Source: Hungatella sp. UBA4396 | GTDB lineage: Bacteria > Bacillota > Clostridia > Lachnospirales > Lachnospiraceae | Direction: 5' to 3' | Assembly (NCBI GenBank): GCA_002389905.1 | Contig: DGRE01000008.1 | Location: 38,990 to 102,989 of the forward strand | DNA: 64,000 nt | Notes under the pieces: generated by a model | Seen by the model: only the letters and a program-made list of their open reading frames with translations | Database searches by the model: none | Told to the model about the DNA's origin: nothing | Made by a program: the position numbers and the translations under genes | In this document: piece by piece, positions 41,232 to 51,183 of the stretch | How positions within the stretch are numbered: position 1 is the first letter of the stretch | How the letters are laid out: every line of letters starts with the position of its first letter

Positions 41232-42086
41232 TCAACCTTTGATTCCCGTTGATGCAATTCCTTCCACCAGATATTTCTGCATGGTCAGGAAAATAATGAA
41301 AATAGGAACCAGGGAAAAGGTTGCCATGGAAAACATGGCGCCCCAGTCTGAGCCCGAAGACGGGTCTGAGAACATTTTAAGGGCATAGCTGACTGGATAC
41401 TTCAGCGGATCGCTTAAATAGAGCAGAGCCGAAAGGAAGTCATCCCATCTCCACATAAAGGAGAAAATAGCGCTGGTCACCAGAGACGGCTTAATGAGCG
41501 GAAGGATGATCCGGACAAATATGGAATAAATGGTGCAGCCGTCCATTCTGGCCGCCTCGTCTAAGTCCATAGGAATTCCTCTGATAAACTGCACGTTTAA
41601 GAAGATGAAAAATCCCTGGCCGAAAAACTGAGGCACGATAATGGGAAGATAGCTTCCGATCCATCCCATCCGGTTAAAGATAATATACTGAGGAATCATG
41701 ATGACCTGGAAAGGAAGCATCATGGCCAGCAGCATACAGGCAAACCAGACATTTTTAAACTTAAAATCAATCCGGGCAAAGCCGTATCCCACAATAGCGG
41801 AGGAAATCACCGCTCCAATGGTGGAAAGGCCCGCAATGATAAAGGAATTCTTAAAAAACAGGGAAAAGCTGTAGCCTGCAAATCCCTTCCAGCCTGTTAT
41901 GTAGTTTTCAACGGAAAACGTCTCAGGAAAAAGAGAGGTGGCAGTCCGGAATATGTCGTTGGTATTCTTAAAGGAGCTCATCACCATCCACAAAAGGGGA
42001 TAAATCATCACGAATGCAAATAAAAAAGTAAACACGTGATAAATCGCTGTGACGATCATTTGTTTTTCTTTATATCCTGTATTCAT
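41232..42086 (-). CDS. Carbohydrate ABC transporter permease, MalG/LplC-like
   Basis: A 284-residue inner-membrane permease with six hydrophobic segments and the MalG-type EAA loop (RGIPMDLDEAARMDGCTIYSIFVRIILPLIKP in order), which docks an MsmX-like ATPase. It is the last gene of a three-gene leftward operon (binding protein, permease, permease). No ATPase gene is present, as usual for this family, which shares one cellular ATPase. Neighbouring GH105, GH4 and YesMN genes suggest unsaturated pectin fragments as cargo. Confidence 0.87.
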   Translation of the reverse strand: MNTGYKEKQMIVTAIYHVFTFLFAFVMIYPLLWMVMSSFKNTNDIFRTATSLFPETFSVENYITGWKGFAGYSFSLFFKNSFIIAGLSTIGAVISSAIVGYGFARIDFKFKNVWFACMLLAMMLPFQVIMIPQYIIFNRMGWIGSYLPIIVPQFFGQGFFIFLNVQFIRGIPMDLDEAARMDGCTIYSIFVRIILPLIKPSLVTSAIFSFMWRWDDFLSALLYLSDPLKYPVSYALKMFSDPSSGSDWGAMFSMATFSLVPIFIIFLTMQKYLVEGIASTGIKG

Positions 42087-42092
42087 ACTTCA

Positions 42093-43022
42093 TCACCCTT
42101 CTGATTCATAATGTACCCACTTTTTCTGGGTCTTGAACAGTACCAAGGTTATCAGTCCCACCACCAATACCATAAACCATGCCATAGCGCATCCATAGCC
42201 TAACTTGTTATAAGTAAAAGAATTCTGATACATGTATACAGTATAGAACAGTGTTGCATCCCTTGGTTTTCCCTGAGTAATAATATAACTCTGGGTAAAT
42301 GCCATAAATCCATTGATCAGCTGGTTGATCAGGTTAAAGAAAATGGTAGGTGTCAGCATGGGAAGCGTAATCTTAAAAAAACGCTGAATGCCGTTTGCCC
42401 CATCCACAGTGGCCGCCTCATAAAGGCTTACAGGAATCTGCTTTAATCCTGATAAAAAGATAAGCATGGAAGAACCAAACTGCCACACAGCCAGAATAAT
42501 TAAGGTCCACATCGCTGTATTTGGCCTTCCCAGCCACGCAATATCAGAAGGCAGCCCAACGATTCCCAGAAGGGCATTGACCACACCGTCACTGGCAAAC
42601 ATCCTCTTCCAGAGAATAGCTACCGCCACACTGGAACCAATGATGGATGGCAGGTAATAGACAGCTCTGTAAAAACCTGACAGTCTGCTGCTCTTTACAA
42701 GGAGCATAGCCACAATAAGGGCCATAATAAGCCGGAGAGGAACCGAAAACAAAACATAATACATGGTCACGCCAAAAACTTTCCAGAACTTGGGATCAGC
42801 CGTAAACATGGTCACATAATTTTCCAGACCTATAAAAACCGGTGCTTTTAAAATATTATATCTGGTAAATGAAAACCCTAAAGATAAAATCATGGGAACA
42901 GCCATAAAGGACAGAAAGCCTATAATGAAGGGCAGGATAAATATATATCCTGCAACCTTCGGTGTGTTTAATATCTGAACCATTGATTTTTTTCTCTTGG
43001 GGGCCATTTGAACATTCTTCAT
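42093..43022 (-). CDS. Carbohydrate ABC transporter permease, MalF/LplB-like
   Basis: A 309-residue permease with six hydrophobic segments; a conserved EAA-type loop (PVSLYEAATVDGANGIQRFFKITLPMLTP in order) and an N-terminal RxxW-free basic start (MAPKRKKSM). It pairs with the MalG-like protein 6 bp downstream. It resembles LplB/YteP permeases that import rhamnogalacturonan oligosaccharides in Bacillus. The substrate assignment rests on context. Confidence 0.87.
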   Translation of the reverse strand: MKNVQMAPKRKKSMVQILNTPKVAGYIFILPFIIGFLSFMAVPMILSLGFSFTRYNILKAPVFIGLENYVTMFTADPKFWKVFGVTMYYVLFSVPLRLIMALIVAMLLVKSSRLSGFYRAVYYLPSIIGSSVAVAILWKRMFASDGVVNALLGIVGLPSDIAWLGRPNTAMWTLIILAVWQFGSSMLIFLSGLKQIPVSLYEAATVDGANGIQRFFKITLPMLTPTIFFNLINQLINGFMAFTQSYIITQGKPRDATLFYTVYMYQNSFTYNKLGYGCAMAWFMVLVVGLITLVLFKTQKKWVHYESEG

Positions 43023-43048
43023 CGTATCCCCTCCGGATTGCTTTTTAT

Positions 43049-44392
43049 TTATTTTGCTGCTTCCTCCAGAATCTTTTTGGATTCTGCAACAAACTGATCT
43101 GCAGCTTCTTCAGCGGTTGCATCGCCGTAACGAATGGCCTCTACCATGGTTTTTCCTAAGGCTTCTACTTCACCCTTTCCAGATGGGTCCGGAACATCGA
43201 TTGGAGTTGCGATTTCACCGACCTGGGAGATATAGTCAAAGACGCTCTGAGAAATAGCTTCTGCCTTTGGTTTAATAGCGGCAGCAACTTCTGTATTAAC
43301 CGGGATTCCTCTTTCAGCCATGAGGATTTCGTTGCACTCAATGCTGTTGACAAACCAGTCAACAAACTTGGCTGCTGCTTCCTTATTCTGAGAAGTCTCT
43401 GCCACCGAAAGGAACTGGCCTGGCTTTAAGTAAAGGGACTGAGTTTTTGCATTATCAAGAATTGGATAATATGCCATTCCTAATTCTCTTCCGGCTGTAT
43501 TGGAAACAGCGATAAACTGATTGGAAAGAGCAAAGTCATTCCATGTGGTTCCGTCAATAATAGGCTTTGTTTCAACGATATCCATGTTCTTTTCTGCAAG
43601 CAGATCAGGAGAAACAGCGAATTCTGCTGTTGCGAATTTCTCCACCGCTTCAAAATACAGCTTCATGGAATCAGTGGTGCCGGCTCTGAGCTCGTCGAAC
43701 ATATAAGATCCGTTTCCTCTTGCAACCATTGCCATCATGTTGATCTGGCCGTCAAATGCTCCCTTAACGCCTGTTTTTTCATAGATAGTCTTGGAAACCT
43801 CATACAATTCTTCAAATGTCAGCTGTTTGGAAAGGTCCACTCCAGCTTCTTCCACAACGGCTTTGTCATAAATCATAACAAGGGCATTGCTTCCGATGCT
43901 CATGGCATAGCACTTGTCGTCAATGGAACCGCTTTCGATTACGCTGTCAGGAATATTGGTGGTATCAATCACACCGCTGTCAATAAATTCAGACAAATTG
44001 GCAAGCTGTCCGCTCTGCTGGTACTGGTTTAAGTAGGAATAGTCCATCTGAAGGATGTCCGGAAGATTTCCGCCTGCTGCCATGGCAGAAAGCTTATCCC
44101 AATAGCCGGTCCAGTCTGTAAATTCCACCTTGATTTCCACGCCCGGATTCTGGCTCATATACAAATCTACCGCCTGCTTTGTCACGTCATTTCTAAGCTG
44201 GTTTCCCCACCAGGTGAAATTCAGTGTCACCTTGTCTCCGGATGCTGCCGTGGTATCTGCTGCCTCTGCTTTTGTGGTTGCTTCTGTTCCGGCAGCCGCT
44301 GCATCTGTTGTTTCTGCCTTCTTACCGCAGCCTGCTAAAGAAGATGCCAGAAGCATTGCTGCAAGGGTTGACGCCAATAATCTTTTTTTCAT
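43049..44392 (-). CDS. Extracellular sugar-binding lipoprotein of the ABC importer
   Basis: A 447-residue lipoprotein: lipobox LAGC at about residue 21, then an Ala/Thr/Glu tether, then a family 1 solute-binding fold. Sugar-ABC motifs include LNFTWWGNQLRNDVTK, TDWTGYWDKLSAMAAGGNLPDILQMDY, and the conserved DGTTWNDFALSNQF and GREL segments. It captures the oligosaccharide outside the cell. It is divergent from the YesMN-type two-component genes, which face right and likely control it. GGAGG lies upstream of the ATG. Confidence 0.87.
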   Translation of the reverse strand: MKKRLLASTLAAMLLASSLAGCGKKAETTDAAAAGTEATTKAEAADTTAASGDKVTLNFTWWGNQLRNDVTKQAVDLYMSQNPGVEIKVEFTDWTGYWDKLSAMAAGGNLPDILQMDYSYLNQYQQSGQLANLSEFIDSGVIDTTNIPDSVIESGSIDDKCYAMSIGSNALVMIYDKAVVEEAGVDLSKQLTFEELYEVSKTIYEKTGVKGAFDGQINMMAMVARGNGSYMFDELRAGTTDSMKLYFEAVEKFATAEFAVSPDLLAEKNMDIVETKPIIDGTTWNDFALSNQFIAVSNTAGRELGMAYYPILDNAKTQSLYLKPGQFLSVAETSQNKEAAAKFVDWFVNSIECNEILMAERGIPVNTEVAAAIKPKAEAISQSVFDYISQVGEIATPIDVPDPSGKGEVEALGKTMVEAIRYGDATAEEAADQFVAESKKILEEAAK

Positions 44393-44570
44393 GTGAATAA
44401 AACCTCCCTTTCGGTTTATGATGATATTATTTTATGGCAAATATGCACAATGGTAAAGTTAAAATACAGCTTTTTATGATTAAAAAAACGGCTTTATATG
44501 ATTTTCATAGGTTTTTCAATTTCCTTTTTTATTTCTTTGCTATATAATAGGCTGGAACGAGAAAGGGCCC

Positions 44571-46364
44571 ATGACGATGAAAAAAAAGACAGCCTGGTTT
44601 AACAACCTATCCCTTTATAAAAAAATACTGATGCTTTTCCTTCTTGCCATACTGGCACTCTGCATTGCCTTCCTGGTCAGCATAAGGATCATGACCACCC
44701 GTTATAATGAAGAGCTGTACCGGATCAATGCAAATTCCTTAAAGCATGTGACTGCTTACTTAGAATCAGAAATGCTGGCAATCCAGACTATATCCGACAA
44801 CATGATCGCAGACCAGATTCTTCAGGATAATCTTTCATTTTTAGATGAAAAACCCTTGAGCAACCGCCGGGCTCTTGCCCGCAGGGATATTTACCAGCAG
44901 CTTTATTCCTACCTTTACAGGAGCAAATACATTACTTCTATTAATATCATTCTGCCAGATGAAACCAATATCTGCATGGGAAGCTCTGATTATATCTTAA
45001 GCTTTGACCGTAAGGAGCTGGATTCCACACTGGACAGCTTTAAGGGCAGAGCCACCTGGACCGGAGGAATTTCTCCCGGAACCGGTACTGCCTGCGCCAG
45101 GCAAATCCGGAAGTTAAAGTATTTAAGCCTGCGGCCTTTGGCAGAGCTTTATATTACGGTGGATATGAACAGCATGATCGAGGATGGCCTGCAAAATTCC
45201 GGAAGCCAGGCAGAGGACTCCCGGTTCATTCTGATGTCCGGTGAAAAGAGAATCTACCCGGCAGAGGCTTTTCACGAGGATTATTGCTTAAAAATCATTT
45301 CTGACAGCGCCCCCAGGGAAGAATCCTATTCCATTGCCACACTGGACAATAAAAAGGAATTTATCATCACCGGCCAGGGAGCTTATGAGGGCTGGAATTA
45401 CATTTATTTCAGGGATTATGACCCACTGTTTCAGAGAACCCGGCTGACGGGGCTGGAAATCCTGGTCTTTACCTTTTGCACTGCTTTGATTACCGCAGTC
45501 TGTGTCACCCTGGTTCTGCGCCATTTATTCCGCCACCTGGATTATCTCATTGAGAAAATCCAGCGTTTCGGCAGCGGGGAAACCCCGGAGACAAAGGACG
45601 AGGCCTATGATTATCAGAACCGCCAGGATGAAATCGGCCAGCTTCACCGAAGCTTTGACCAGATGACCCACAGCGTCAAGGTTCTCCGGGATGAGAATTA
45701 CGACAAGCAACTTTTGGTAAGGGATTCTGCCATTAAAATGCTTCAGCAGCAGATTAATCCTCATTTTTTATACAACACCCTGGAAACCATCAACTGGATG
45801 GCGCAAAAATACGGGGCCGAGGACATTTCCACCATGGTCCGCTCCCTTGCCAGCCTGTTTAGGGCCTCTATCGCCGGCCAGGAGGACATCATTCCTCTTG
45901 GGGAAGAGTTAAAGGTGCTGGACGATTACATTCTGATACAGGAAGTGCGTTTTAAGGACAGGCTCTGCTTTGAGCTGGAGATGCCGGAGAATATCTCCAA
46001 TATTTTCATTCCAAAACTGTCCATCCAGCCTCTGGTGGAAAACGCCTTAAAACATGCCATGGAGGACTCTGATGAAATGTGCACCATCAAAGTCACCATA
46101 AAAGAGCTGGAAGACCATTACGAAATGCGTGTGGCAAATACGGGGTCCCGGTTTGAGCCGGACCTTTTGCAAAAGATCCGGGAAAAAGAAATCACACCTC
46201 AAGGGTCCGGCGTGGGCCTTGAAAACATCAATTTCAGGCTTCGGCTTCTTTACGGGGAAGAATACGGCCTGCATTTTTACAACGAAAACCAAATGGCAGT
46301 GGTTCTGCTGACCATACCGAAAGAAAAGGAGGTTCCCCATGCTCAGACTGTTGATCGTCGATGA
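44571..46364 (+). CDS. Sensor histidine kinase, YesM-like
   Basis: A 597-residue membrane kinase: two transmembrane segments (about 17-37 and 305-325) flank an extracellular sensor of roughly 260 residues, then a HAMP-like linker, a His_kinase domain with the phospho-acceptor in LQQQINPHFLYNTLETINWM, and an HATPase part with NALKHAM and GSGVGLENINFRLRLLYG. YesM-type sensors detect extracellular sugars and control nearby ABC importers and glycoside hydrolases. The response regulator gene overlaps it by 26 bp. The start at 44571 has AAAGGG upstream; an in-frame ATG follows at 44577. Confidence 0.88.
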   Translation: MTMKKKTAWFNNLSLYKKILMLFLLAILALCIAFLVSIRIMTTRYNEELYRINANSLKHVTAYLESEMLAIQTISDNMIADQILQDNLSFLDEKPLSNRRALARRDIYQQLYSYLYRSKYITSINIILPDETNICMGSSDYILSFDRKELDSTLDSFKGRATWTGGISPGTGTACARQIRKLKYLSLRPLAELYITVDMNSMIEDGLQNSGSQAEDSRFILMSGEKRIYPAEAFHEDYCLKIISDSAPREESYSIATLDNKKEFIITGQGAYEGWNYIYFRDYDPLFQRTRLTGLEILVFTFCTALITAVCVTLVLRHLFRHLDYLIEKIQRFGSGETPETKDEAYDYQNRQDEIGQLHRSFDQMTHSVKVLRDENYDKQLLVRDSAIKMLQQQINPHFLYNTLETINWMAQKYGAEDISTMVRSLASLFRASIAGQEDIIPLGEELKVLDDYILIQEVRFKDRLCFELEMPENISNIFIPKLSIQPLVENALKHAMEDSDEMCTIKVTIKELEDHYEMRVANTGSRFEPDLLQKIREKEITPQGSGVGLENINFRLRLLYGEEYGLHFYNENQMAVVLLTIPKEKEVPHAQTVDRR

Positions 46365-47850
46365 CGAACAGATCATCAGAGAGTCCATTTCCCAGATGAT
46401 TGACTACAGATCCATAGGCTATGAAGTAATCGGCACCGCAAAAAACGGCATGGAAGCTTACAACATCATCTGCGACGATTATCCGGATGTGGTGATCACC
46501 GATATCCGGATGCCCATATTAAACGGCCTTGATTTAATCGAGCGCTCCATTAAGCTGGATTCCCGGATCACCTTTATTCTGCTTTCCGGCTACAATGAAT
46601 TTGAATATGCCAAGCAGGCCATGAGGTACGGAGTCCGTCATTATCTGTTAAAGCCAACGGATAAAAATGAGCTGATTGAGTCCCTGACAGCCATCGGCCG
46701 GGAACGGCTTTTGGAAGAAGACGCAAGAAAGGTCCAGCAGCAAAAATTTTTAAGGAGTCTTCACACTCCCTTAGAGCAAAGCTTTATCATGGAGGCATTA
46801 GAGCGTCAGGATTCCTTTCCCGCCGTATTCCAAAAATACCGGGAGCTTCTCGTCCTGCCTGCCGGATGCCGCTGCGCCTGCATCTGTTCCTTTGTGGAGG
46901 AGAATCACTTAAAGCAGTTTACCGGGGACATCAAAAAGCTCCTGGAATCCTTTAAAATCCCCCTTCAGTTTTCCGTCATCTATGTAAAAAATACGGTGGT
47001 TCTCATATTTCCCGTTTCCACCCTGGCGGTTCAGGAGCAGATTGAAGAGGCTGTTACAAGCTTTCAGTACCCCGGCCAGTCCGTATCCTTTGAAGCTGAT
47101 TTCCTTTTCAAGGAAAACGGGGAAAAGCTGTTTCAGGATATCCTTCATAAAATTTCCCGGTTTGAGCGGATTCTCCTCATGGGAGAAACAGGGGAAAGCC
47201 ATGAGATCAGAAACCACATCGCTTCTCCCTGGATGGTGCGCCGGTTAGAGGATTCCATCAGCTCTGCTGCCGATACCAGCCAGGCCGCCCAGCTTCTCCA
47301 GTCTGTTTTTATGGACTCCATGCCCCTTTCTTCGGCCAGGAACTTAGCATTAAGCCTGTTCCTCCAGGGAGGTCTGGTACAGGAAAAGCTGAGCACCGAT
47401 GCTGCCTGCGATTTTTTCCGGCGGGTTTACTCCTGCAATACGGTTTCAGGCCTTCGGAAGCTTTTGGAAACCGCCATCCTTCCCAGAAAAGAATCCGGCA
47501 GCCACAAGGCCGTTTCCAACATCTCCCTTTTAAAATCCTACATCAGCCAGCACCTGGATTCGGAAAACCTGTCCTTAAAGTGGCTGGCAGAAAATTATCT
47601 CTTTGTGAGCGTGGGGTATTTAAGCAAACAGTTCATCAAAGAAGAGGGGATGCGGTTTTCCGATTATCTCAACAAGGAACGGATGGAGGAAGCTATCCGG
47701 CTTATGGCCTTTTATCATAATGACAACATCAAGCTCATTGCCCGTCAGGTAGGCTTTGGCAGCAATCCCCAGTATTTCAGTCAGGTGTTTAAGCGGTATA
47801 CCGGCCTTCCGCCCACCGAATATATGGAACAGTTAAACAATAAAGCTTAA
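46339..47850 (+). CDS. Response regulator with AraC-type output, YesN-like
   Basis: A 503-residue protein: receiver domain (about 1-120; phospho-Asp in VVITDIRMPILNGL, Lys in HYLLKPTDKNELI), a linker domain of about 280 residues, and a C-terminal AraC HTH pair (about 405-500; LSLKWLAENYLFVSVGYLSKQF then IARQVGFGSNPQYFSQVFKRYTGLPPTEY). It is the partner of the kinase just upstream. Its operators are probably in the 44393-44570 gap before the divergent ABC operon and upstream of the GH105 gene. Confidence 0.88.
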   Translation: MLRLLIVDDEQIIRESISQMIDYRSIGYEVIGTAKNGMEAYNIICDDYPDVVITDIRMPILNGLDLIERSIKLDSRITFILLSGYNEFEYAKQAMRYGVRHYLLKPTDKNELIESLTAIGRERLLEEDARKVQQQKFLRSLHTPLEQSFIMEALERQDSFPAVFQKYRELLVLPAGCRCACICSFVEENHLKQFTGDIKKLLESFKIPLQFSVIYVKNTVVLIFPVSTLAVQEQIEEAVTSFQYPGQSVSFEADFLFKENGEKLFQDILHKISRFERILLMGETGESHEIRNHIASPWMVRRLEDSISSAADTSQAAQLLQSVFMDSMPLSSARNLALSLFLQGGLVQEKLSTDAACDFFRRVYSCNTVSGLRKLLETAILPRKESGSHKAVSNISLLKSYISQHLDSENLSLKWLAENYLFVSVGYLSKQFIKEEGMRFSDYLNKERMEEAIRLMAFYHNDNIKLIARQVGFGSNPQYFSQVFKRYTGLPPTEYMEQLNNKA

Positions 47851-47874
47851 TGCATAAAGAAAAGGAGAAGAATC

Positions 47875-48993
47875 ATGATATCAAACCAGCTACTGCTTGA
47901 AAAGATCCACCTGGTTGTGGACAAACTGATGAATCTTGGAGGCTGCGACTCAGATAAAGATAAGACAGCCAGCAGCGCAGACACCAGCAAGGGGTTCATT
48001 CAAAGGGACTTTGGCATCGAGGAATGGGACTGGCCCCAGGGCGTAGGCCTCTACGGCCTATATAAGCTTCAGGAATTCTACGGAGACGGCAGGTATCTCC
48101 CCTTCTTTAACAACTGGTACAGGGGCCACCAGGAAAACGGCCTTCCCTCCAAGAACATCAACACCACCGCCCCCTTCCTTCCCTTGTCCTTTCTGTACGA
48201 AAGCCTGGACAGCCAGGACGAATATTACGACCTTTGTGTAAAAAGGGCTCAGTGGCTCATCAATGACCTTCCAAAGACAGAGGATAAAGGCTTCCAGCAT
48301 GTGACAAGCGCTATCGGAAACCGGGATGGAGTGAGCTTAAACGAAGGGCAGCTCTGGGTGGACACTTTATTCATGGCAGTCCTCTTCTTGAACAAAATGG
48401 GACAGAAAACAGACAATGAACTCTGGAAAAATGAAGCCACCCATCAGTTCCTGGTTCACATCAAATACTTATTTGACAGGCATACAGGGCTGTTTCACCA
48501 TGGCTTCCGCTTTGACGGAAGGGATAACTTCGGAGGCATCTTCTGGTGCAGGGGCAACTCCTGGTTCACTTATGGGGTGATGGAATACATAGATACCTGC
48601 AAAGAACAGTTAAATCCAGGAGTAAAGGATTACTTGATTGATACCTTTAAATCCCAGGCTGCCGCTCTTTTAAAACTGCAGTCTCCCGCCGGGCTCTGGC
48701 ATACAGTTCTCACTGATCCCTCCAGTTATGAAGAGGTGTCAGGCTCTGCCGCTATTGCTGCAGGATTGCTGCGGGGAGTAAAGGCCGGGGTTTTGGACAA
48801 GACTTATGAAGCCGCGGCAGAAAAGGCTATTGAAGCCATCTGCGCTAATATTTCCGAAGACGGAACCGTTCTGGGTGTGTCTGCAGGAACGGGAATTGGA
48901 ATGGACCCGGACCACTACAAAAACATTGCCATCATGCCTATGGCCTACGGACAGGCTCTGGCCCTGACCGCCCTTTGCGAGGCACTGAAGTAA
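47875..48993 (+). CDS. Unsaturated rhamnogalacturonyl hydrolase, GH105 (YteR/YesR-like)
   Basis: Cleaves the unsaturated galacturonyl end of rhamnogalacturonan oligosaccharides. The 372-residue alpha-barrel enzyme has the GH88/105 pattern: DFGIEEWDWPQGVGLYGL near residue 48, the catalytic Asp in LWVDTLFMAVLFL, GFRFDGRDNFGGIFWCRGNSW, and a second Asp/His set in GLWHTVLTDPSSYEEVSGSAAIAAG. The absence of a signal peptide fits hydrolysis after import. It is 24 bp after the response regulator, with AAAGGAG upstream. Confidence 0.85.
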   Translation: MISNQLLLEKIHLVVDKLMNLGGCDSDKDKTASSADTSKGFIQRDFGIEEWDWPQGVGLYGLYKLQEFYGDGRYLPFFNNWYRGHQENGLPSKNINTTAPFLPLSFLYESLDSQDEYYDLCVKRAQWLINDLPKTEDKGFQHVTSAIGNRDGVSLNEGQLWVDTLFMAVLFLNKMGQKTDNELWKNEATHQFLVHIKYLFDRHTGLFHHGFRFDGRDNFGGIFWCRGNSWFTYGVMEYIDTCKEQLNPGVKDYLIDTFKSQAAALLKLQSPAGLWHTVLTDPSSYEEVSGSAAIAAGLLRGVKAGVLDKTYEAAAEKAIEAICANISEDGTVLGVSAGTGIGMDPDHYKNIAIMPMAYGQALALTALCEALK

Positions 48994-49010
48994 AAGGGAA
49001 AAGGCTCCTG

Positions 49011-49054
49011 TTCTTAACATTTTTTAAGATTATTCTTACCATTTATTAAGAATA
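49011..49054. repeat. Tandem 22-bp repeats before the AbrB-type gene
   Basis: Two adjacent 22-bp units (49011-49032 and 49033-49054), both starting TTCTTA and containing TTAAGA, differ at three positions. Each is partly self-complementary. They end just before a TATAAT box at 49061-49066, so they cover the -35 region. Confidence 0.55.
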
Positions 49055-49115
49055 GTAAGATATAATTAAATCAATTGTTTGTTCTATTCAGATATTTGAA
49101 TGTTGGGAGATTGCT

Positions 49116-50174
49116 ATGGAAATCATAAAACTTTTATTGACACTGGCCGCCGCCTTTTTAACCGGATCAGTCTTTTTACGCATGAAGGTCCCCGGCGGAA
49201 TGCTGGTGGGCGGCATCGTAGGATCTGCCGCCTTGGGCATCATTTTTCAAGCCTCTTATGTTCCCGGAGCGGGCAAGGTATTTGCCCAGATTGTTGCCGG
49301 AGCATTTATCGGCTCAGGTGTGAAAAAAAGCGAGCTAAAGCATATTCCCCGCATCCTGCGCCCTGCCGCCCTGCTTCTCAGTTTTTATATGGCTGCCAAC
49401 ATCGGCATGGGACTTTTGATATACGCAACAAGCCCTGTGGACATTGTTACGGCATTTTTCAGCGCAGTTCCGGGGGGAATCAGTGATATTCCCATTATTG
49501 CAGCTGATATGGGAGCCAATGCGCCCCAGGTAGCTGCTTTGCAGTTTGTCCGGTTAGTCATCGGAATCGGGGTGTTTCCCGGCATGATTAACTCTGTATG
49601 CAAAAAGGAAGCGCCTGCCTCCGAAACAGACGGGGACACCACTCTGAATTTCCAGGCAGCCGGTTCTAAAGAAGAGAAAAAGCCTTACCATGCCGTGATC
49701 ACATTTCTCATCGCCGCTGTCTGCGGAGTTATAGGAAAGGTAAGCGGCATCCCCGCCGGAACCCTGGTATTTTCCCTGGTCAGCGTTATTACCCTGAAGA
49801 TCTTCTGGGGCAAGGCCTATCTGCCTGCCGGCGTCAAGCGGTTTGCCCAGCTTGTATCAGGAGCCTACATCGGCTGCTCCTTAGGCTGGAAAGATTTGCT
49901 GGAGCTGCGGTATCTGGCCCTTCCCGCCATAATCCTCATACTGGGATACTCGGCCTTCTGCTTTCTCATGGGAGAGCTTTTGAAACGGTTTTGCGGGATG
50001 TCCAGAAAAGAAGCCATGCTGGCCGCCACTCCGGCAGGAGCCAGTGACATGGCCCTGATTTCTTCTGATATCGGAGTTCAGAGTACGGATTTAATACTGC
50101 TTCAGGTGCTTCGTCTCATTATTGTCACAGCGATTTTCCCTCAGGTTCTCCATCTGATCCTGTTAATCATGTAA
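49116..50174 (+). CDS. AbrB-family membrane protein (ammonia monooxygenase-like fold)
   Basis: A 352-residue integral membrane protein with about ten hydrophobic segments and the duplicated AbrB_duplicate layout. A GGMLVGGIVGSAALG start is followed by AVPGGISDIPIIAADMGAN and its echo TPAGASDMALISSDIGVQ in the second half, each followed by LQ-x-x-R-L. Despite the name of the family it has no DNA-binding domain. Members are thought to be transporters or regulators, without a proven substrate. It has its own promoter with a repeat array upstream and no ribosome site worth noting beyond GGGAG. Confidence 0.75.
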   Translation: MEIIKLLLTLAAAFLTGSVFLRMKVPGGMLVGGIVGSAALGIIFQASYVPGAGKVFAQIVAGAFIGSGVKKSELKHIPRILRPAALLLSFYMAANIGMGLLIYATSPVDIVTAFFSAVPGGISDIPIIAADMGANAPQVAALQFVRLVIGIGVFPGMINSVCKKEAPASETDGDTTLNFQAAGSKEEKKPYHAVITFLIAAVCGVIGKVSGIPAGTLVFSLVSVITLKIFWGKAYLPAGVKRFAQLVSGAYIGCSLGWKDLLELRYLALPAIILILGYSAFCFLMGELLKRFCGMSRKEAMLAATPAGASDMALISSDIGVQSTDLILLQVLRLIIVTAIFPQVLHLILLIM

Positions 50175-50199
50175 AGCTTCTATATTTTTTATTGGTATT

Positions 50200-51048
50200 C
50201 TATTTTTCCTTCCTGTATTTCAGAGGAGTGGCTGCACAATGCTTTTTAAATACCCGTTCAAAATAGGTGACGCTTTCAAAGCCCAGAAGCCCCGATATTT
50301 CCGTAATGGAATACCGGCTGTTTTTCAAAAGCTTCTGGGCCTTTCTCATCCTGGCTAAGTTCCGGTACTCATTGACGGAGAGCCCCGTCACCTCCCGGAA
50401 AATCTTGCTCAAATAAGACTTGCTGATAAAAAAACGCTCCGCCAGCTCCTCTAAGGTTTCCTCTGTCTCACAATGAAAGGTTAAATATTCCGCCACATCA
50501 TGAACCCTTCCGTGCTTTGGAGTCTGCACCCTTGAAGGCATTTCCTTCATTACATCCCTTTTTCTGCTGCGGGAAATAATAAGAAGAATCTGGGAAAGCT
50601 TCAGCCTTACCATAACCTCATAACACTCCCTCTTATGCTTCAATTCCTCTGCAATCCCAAATAACAGCCCTTTCATTTCCTCCCATTCCTGTTTCGAGAG
50701 CCTGGATACCCCGTAATAATCTTCAAACACTTTTTCCAGGGAAGGAATTCCTGCACTTTTTAACCACGGCTCCAGCACCCTTCCGCTTAACTGAAGCAAA
50801 ATCCGGTCATGGCTTTTGCTTCCGGCCTGGCTGGTCTTGTGTACCTGCTGGCGGTTTATGAGAACCACATCCCCTGCCTTCACATGGTAGGTTTCTTTCT
50901 CTATAAAATAGTACCGCTCCCCCTCTAAAAGAAAATAAAGCTCATATGTGTCATGAAAATGTTTGATCGCCATGGAATACTCCTGGTCACGAATCACCTG
51001 GTCAATGACGATCCCTTCCATGCTTTCCGAAAATAATGTTTTTTCCAT
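50200..51048 (-). CDS. AraC-family regulator with cupin sensor domain
   Basis: A 282-residue regulator: an N-terminal cupin-like domain (about 20-90; YELYFLLEGERYYFIEKETYHVKAGDVVLINRQQVHKT in order) that binds a sugar, and a C-terminal pair of AraC HTH motifs (about 190-280; LEELAERFFISKSYLSKIFREVTGLSVNEY, then ITEISGLLGFESVTYFERVFKKHCAATPLKYR). It is divergent from the GH4 gene, the most likely target, with about 135 bp between the start codons. The inducing sugar is probably a galacturonate derivative (inference). Confidence 0.87.
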   Translation of the reverse strand: MEKTLFSESMEGIVIDQVIRDQEYSMAIKHFHDTYELYFLLEGERYYFIEKETYHVKAGDVVLINRQQVHKTSQAGSKSHDRILLQLSGRVLEPWLKSAGIPSLEKVFEDYYGVSRLSKQEWEEMKGLLFGIAEELKHKRECYEVMVRLKLSQILLIISRSRKRDVMKEMPSRVQTPKHGRVHDVAEYLTFHCETEETLEELAERFFISKSYLSKIFREVTGLSVNEYRNLARMRKAQKLLKNSRYSITEISGLLGFESVTYFERVFKKHCAATPLKYRKEK

Positions 51049-51183
51049 TGTAACCTCCTAAACAGAAGCCAAAAGTATGATTTTCCTTAAAAACGACCCA
51101 ATTATATAAGCATTATAATACTATAATCCATTATACTTATCAATATAAATGACAGAGCAAACCATTGACCAGGAGGAAATCTT

